Assembly (NCBI RefSeq): GCF_014203705.1
Contig: NZ_JACHJR010000001.1
Coordinates: forward strand, 5,518,001-5,582,000
Direction of reading: 5' to 3'
Source of the DNA: Kitasatospora gansuensis
GTDB taxonomy: Bacteria; Actinomycetota; Actinomycetes; Streptomycetales; Streptomycetaceae
Length of the DNA: 64,000 bases
The notes below the pieces were generated by a model. It did no database searches. It was given only the letters and a program-made list of their open reading frames with translations, and had not been told where the DNA came from. Shown in pieces: positions 62,024 to 64,000 of this stretch. Every line of letters begins with the position of its first letter. Position 1 is the stretch's first letter. The translations under genes were made by a program, and so were the position numbers.

Positions 62024-62968
62024 GTGCGTGATGCCAAGGAGCTGTACCGGCTGGAGCAGCAGGGCGTGGACGCGTTGGCCGCCGCGAAGGCCGAGGCCGG
62101 TCCGGACGCCGCCGGGCTGGTGCTGCTGTACCACTTCGAGGGCTTCATGGACGCCGGTGAGGCCGGCGGGCAGGTGGTCACCCACCTGCTGGAGCAGGGC
62201 TCCCCGCAGGTGGTCGCCCGGTTCGACCACGACCGCCTGGTGGACTACCGGGCCCGGCGCCCCGCGATGACCTTCGACCGCGAGCGCTGGACCTCGTACG
62301 ACCCGCCGGAGATCCTGCTCCAGCTGGTCCGGGACGCGGTGGGCACCCCGTTCCTGCTGATCACCGGCCCGGAGCCGGACACCGAGTGGGAGCTGTTCGC
62401 GGCCGCCGTACGGGAGTTGGTGGACCGCTTCGAGGTGCGCCTCGCGGTCGACTTCCACGGCATCCCGATGGGTGTCCCGCACACCCGCCCGGTCGGCCTC
62501 ACCCCGCACGGCACCCGGCTCGACCTGGCCGCCGGGTACCCGAAGTGGTTCGACCAGGCCCAGGTGCCCGGCAGCGCCCAGGCGTTGCTGGAGTACCGGC
62601 TCGCCGAGTCGGGACACGACGTGCTGGGCTTCGCGGTGCACGTGCCGCACTACGTGGCGCGCTCGCCGTACCCCGCCGCCGCCGTGCTGATCCTGGAGGC
62701 GGTGCAGTCCGCCAGCGGGCTGGTGCTGCCCGGCACCGAGCTGCGCGACCGGGTCGGCGAGGTGTACGCGGACATCGAGGAGCAGCTGGCCCAGGGTGAC
62801 GGCGAGCTGAGCTCGGCGATCCGGGGCATGGAGAGCCAGTACGACGCGGTGGCCGGGGCCGGGGACCGGGAGAGCCTGCTCGCGGAGAGCAGCGACCTGC
62901 CGTCGGCGGACGAACTCGGGCGCCGGTTCGAGGAGTTCCTGGCCGAGCACGAGCGCGGCGCGGAGTAG
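62024..62968 (+). CDS. PAC2-family (proteasome assembly chaperone-like) protein
   Basis: This 314-residue protein with GTG start has VLLYHFEGFMDAGEAGGQVVTHLLEQ, VARFDHDRLVDYRARRP, PFLLITGPEPDTEWELFAAAVRELVDRF and DFHGIPMGVPHTRP, the pattern of bacterial PAC2 proteins seen throughout actinobacteria. An acidic, helical C-terminus (SADELGRRFEEFLAEHE) follows. Despite the name, a proteasome link is not proven in bacteria. It overlaps the lipase gene by 1 nt. Confidence 0.88.
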   Translation: MRDAKELYRLEQQGVDALAAAKAEAGPDAAGLVLLYHFEGFMDAGEAGGQVVTHLLEQGSPQVVARFDHDRLVDYRARRPAMTFDRERWTSYDPPEILLQLVRDAVGTPFLLITGPEPDTEWELFAAAVRELVDRFEVRLAVDFHGIPMGVPHTRPVGLTPHGTRLDLAAGYPKWFDQAQVPGSAQALLEYRLAESGHDVLGFAVHVPHYVARSPYPAAAVLILEAVQSASGLVLPGTELRDRVGEVYADIEEQLAQGDGELSSAIRGMESQYDAVAGAGDRESLLAESSDLPSADELGRRFEEFLAEHERGAE

Positions 62969-63825
62969 TGCGGCAGGTCCTGACCGGTCTGCTCGGTTTG
63001 GCCCTGCTGACCGGCTGTGGCGCGGCCCAGGTCTCCCCGGTCCCGCCGGTGGCCGGCCCGTACGTGGCGTTGGGGGATTCGTACACGTCGGGCCCCGGCA
63101 TCGCGCCGCAGGCCGGGGATCCGGCCGGGTGCCACCGGTCGGCGGTCAACTACCCGGCGCTGGTGGCGAAGCAGCTCGGGGTGGCGGAGTTCACCGACGT
63201 CAGCTGCAGCTCGGCCACCACGGCCGACCTGACGGGGGCTCAGAAGCTGTCCGGCGGCGGGTCGAACCAGCCGCAGCTGGACGCGCTGTCGGCGGGCACC
63301 AAGCTGGTGACGGTCGGGATCGGCGGCAACGACGTCGGCTTCCTGGACGTGCTGAGCCGCTGCGCGATGGCCGGGCTGACCGGGTCGGGCTGCCGGAAGA
63401 CCTTCGAGTCGGCCGACGGGACGGACCAGGTGAGCCGGCGGATCACCACGGCGGGGGAGAAGCTGGGCGCGGTGCTGGCCGAGACCGGGCGGCGGGCCCC
63501 GGCGGCGAAGGTCCTGGTGGTCGGCTACCCGGCGCTCTTCCCGGCCGACCCGGCGGGCTGCGCCAAGACGCTCGGGCGGGCGGCCGCCGCGGCCGACGTG
63601 AGCTATCTGACCCGGAAGGCCGAGGAGCTGAACGCGGAGCTGAAGCGCCGGGCGGCGGCGGCCGGTGCCAAGTACGTGGACACCACGGTGGCCGGGCACG
63701 ACATGTGCGCGGCGCCGGACACCCGGTGGATCGAGCCGCCGTTCCCGGCGGAGGGGCTCACCCCGGTGCACCCGAACGCGGCGGGTCAGCGCGCGATGGC
63801 GGCGGCGGTGCTGGCGGCGCTGTGA
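62968..63825 (+). CDS. SGNH/GDSL-type lipase or esterase, lipoprotein
   Basis: The GTG overlaps the PAC2 stop. A signal peptide with lipobox LLTGCG gives an exported lipoprotein of 285 residues. Block I is YVALGDSYTSGPGI (catalytic Ser), block III is VGIGGNDVGF, and block V is TPVHPNAAGQ (catalytic His). Cys pairs (AGCHRS with VSCSS, RCAMA with SGCRK, AGCAK with DMCAA) match the three disulphides of Streptomyces secreted lipases of this family. It hydrolyses acyl esters outside the cell. Confidence 0.9.
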   Translation: MRQVLTGLLGLALLTGCGAAQVSPVPPVAGPYVALGDSYTSGPGIAPQAGDPAGCHRSAVNYPALVAKQLGVAEFTDVSCSSATTADLTGAQKLSGGGSNQPQLDALSAGTKLVTVGIGGNDVGFLDVLSRCAMAGLTGSGCRKTFESADGTDQVSRRITTAGEKLGAVLAETGRRAPAAKVLVVGYPALFPADPAGCAKTLGRAAAAADVSYLTRKAEELNAELKRRAAAAGAKYVDTTVAGHDMCAAPDTRWIEPPFPAEGLTPVHPNAAGQRAMAAAVLAAL

Positions 63826-63847
63826 CGGCGGCGCTGTGACGGCGGGC

Positions 63848-63886
63848 CCGGTGGCCGTGGATCAGGGCGTTGTCCACGGCCACCGG
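63848..63886. terminator. Bidirectional terminator
   Basis: A 14-bp perfect stem (CCGGTGGCCGTGGA and its complement) with an 11-nt loop lies between the convergent lipase and nirD genes. Confidence 0.85.
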
Positions 63887-63900
63887 AGTCTGAGGCGGGC

Positions 63901-64000
63901 TCAGCCCAGCCGGACGGTGTGCACGGCGATCGCGACCGCCGGGTCGTCCAGGCACTCGCCGGTGCTGAGGTCGAACCGCTGCTTGAGCAGCGGCGAGGCG
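63901..64000 (-). CDS. nirD: Nitrite reductase small subunit, C-terminus (truncated by window edge)
   Basis: The visible 32 codons read ASPLLKQRFDLSTGECLDD, then PAVAIAVHTVRLG and stop. This is the end of the Rieske-like NirD subunit (SPLxKQRFxLxTGxCLDDP). NirD works with the siroheme subunit NirB to reduce nitrite to ammonium with NADH. The rest lies beyond the window. HcaE-type Rieske proteins are the alternative. Confidence 0.8.
   Translation of the reverse strand, partial: ASPLLKQRFDLSTGECLDDPAVAIAVHTVRLG

Noticed and set aside
61420..62031. 203-codon plus-strand frame upstream of the PAC2 gene
   Set aside because: Arg/Gly/Ser-rich low complexity without a clear start or domain. A CRRCG motif near the end was tempting but isolated.

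Overview
The window reads as a chromosomal segment of a high-GC filamentous actinomycete of the Streptomycetaceae (Streptomyces or Kitasatospora; the sequence alone does not separate the two). The evidence is the very strong GC bias at third codon positions, frequent GTG starts, dense 1-4 nt stop/start overlaps, a leuA leader peptide of the Streptomyces type, and the housekeeping backbone leuA - terB-like - recO - uppS - zur - znuBCA - glyS - dusB - ppdK, a grouping I associate with Streptomyces. Accessory blocks interrupt this backbone. I saw no rRNA, tRNA, CRISPR array, transposase or integrase.

Region by region. 1-9.8 kb: a cell-surface locus read rightward. It holds the 3' end of a PstS-like binding protein on a membrane-anchored Gly/Ala stalk, a large anchored exoprotein, a free secreted PstS-like protein, an Ig-like repeat protein, a DUF916-like membrane protein sharing a domain with it, a sortase-fold protein that has lost its catalytic residues, and a PstB-type ATPase. 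No permease genes are visible. 9.8-13.0 kb: an internally deleted M16 peptidase remnant, a MarR - MFS - PPOX cassette with a 24-bp palindromic operator, and an emfourin-like small protein. 13.2-15.2 kb: leuA with its Leu-rich attenuator peptide. 15.4-25.1 kb: terB-like, recO, uppS, the Zur-controlled znuACB-zur operon (with a duplicated junction and two Zur boxes), glyS, a coiled-coil protein and gap.

25.2-36.4 kb: a CGNR regulator, then a leftward run of nine genes: peptide/nickel-type ABC importer (BCDF and binding protein), two luciferase-like oxidoreductases, a PfkB kinase and a NADAR protein. A divergent LuxR-type regulator with a degenerate receiver follows. Three copies of a dispersed inverted-repeat element lie here. 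Two flank the block, and one sits on the dppD/dppF junction and supplies coding sequence to both genes.

36.4-42.0 kb: a compact five-gene operon, every junction overlapping: an unassigned Cys-containing protein, a glutamine-hydrolysing asparagine-synthase homologue, an HpaC-type flavin reductase, an HpaB-type monooxygenase and a methyltransferase. It looks like a small, unassigned biosynthetic pathway. The neighbouring importer and flavoenzymes may supply or detoxify a related compound, which is inference.

42.0-51.0 kb: two XRE/MmyB-type regulator plus MFS pairs flank a 1280-residue GHKL-ATPase protein with C-terminal helical repeats (a conflict-system type architecture) and a ribbon-helix-helix antitoxin whose PIN toxin has decayed to a stub. 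51.0-64.0 kb: dusB and ppdK, an RNase Sa-like lipoprotein, a membrane protein with its winged-helix regulator, a secreted phospholipase D-like protein, a hydrolase, an ADP-ribosylglycohydrolase, MOSC, GNAT, PAC2 and GDSL genes, and the 3' end of nirD.

Best candidates for something undescribed are the surface locus with the dead sortase (1-9.8 kb), the five-gene operon (36.6-42.0 kb), the GHKL protein (44.3-48.2 kb), and the dispersed repeat that became coding sequence (32.1-32.3 kb).
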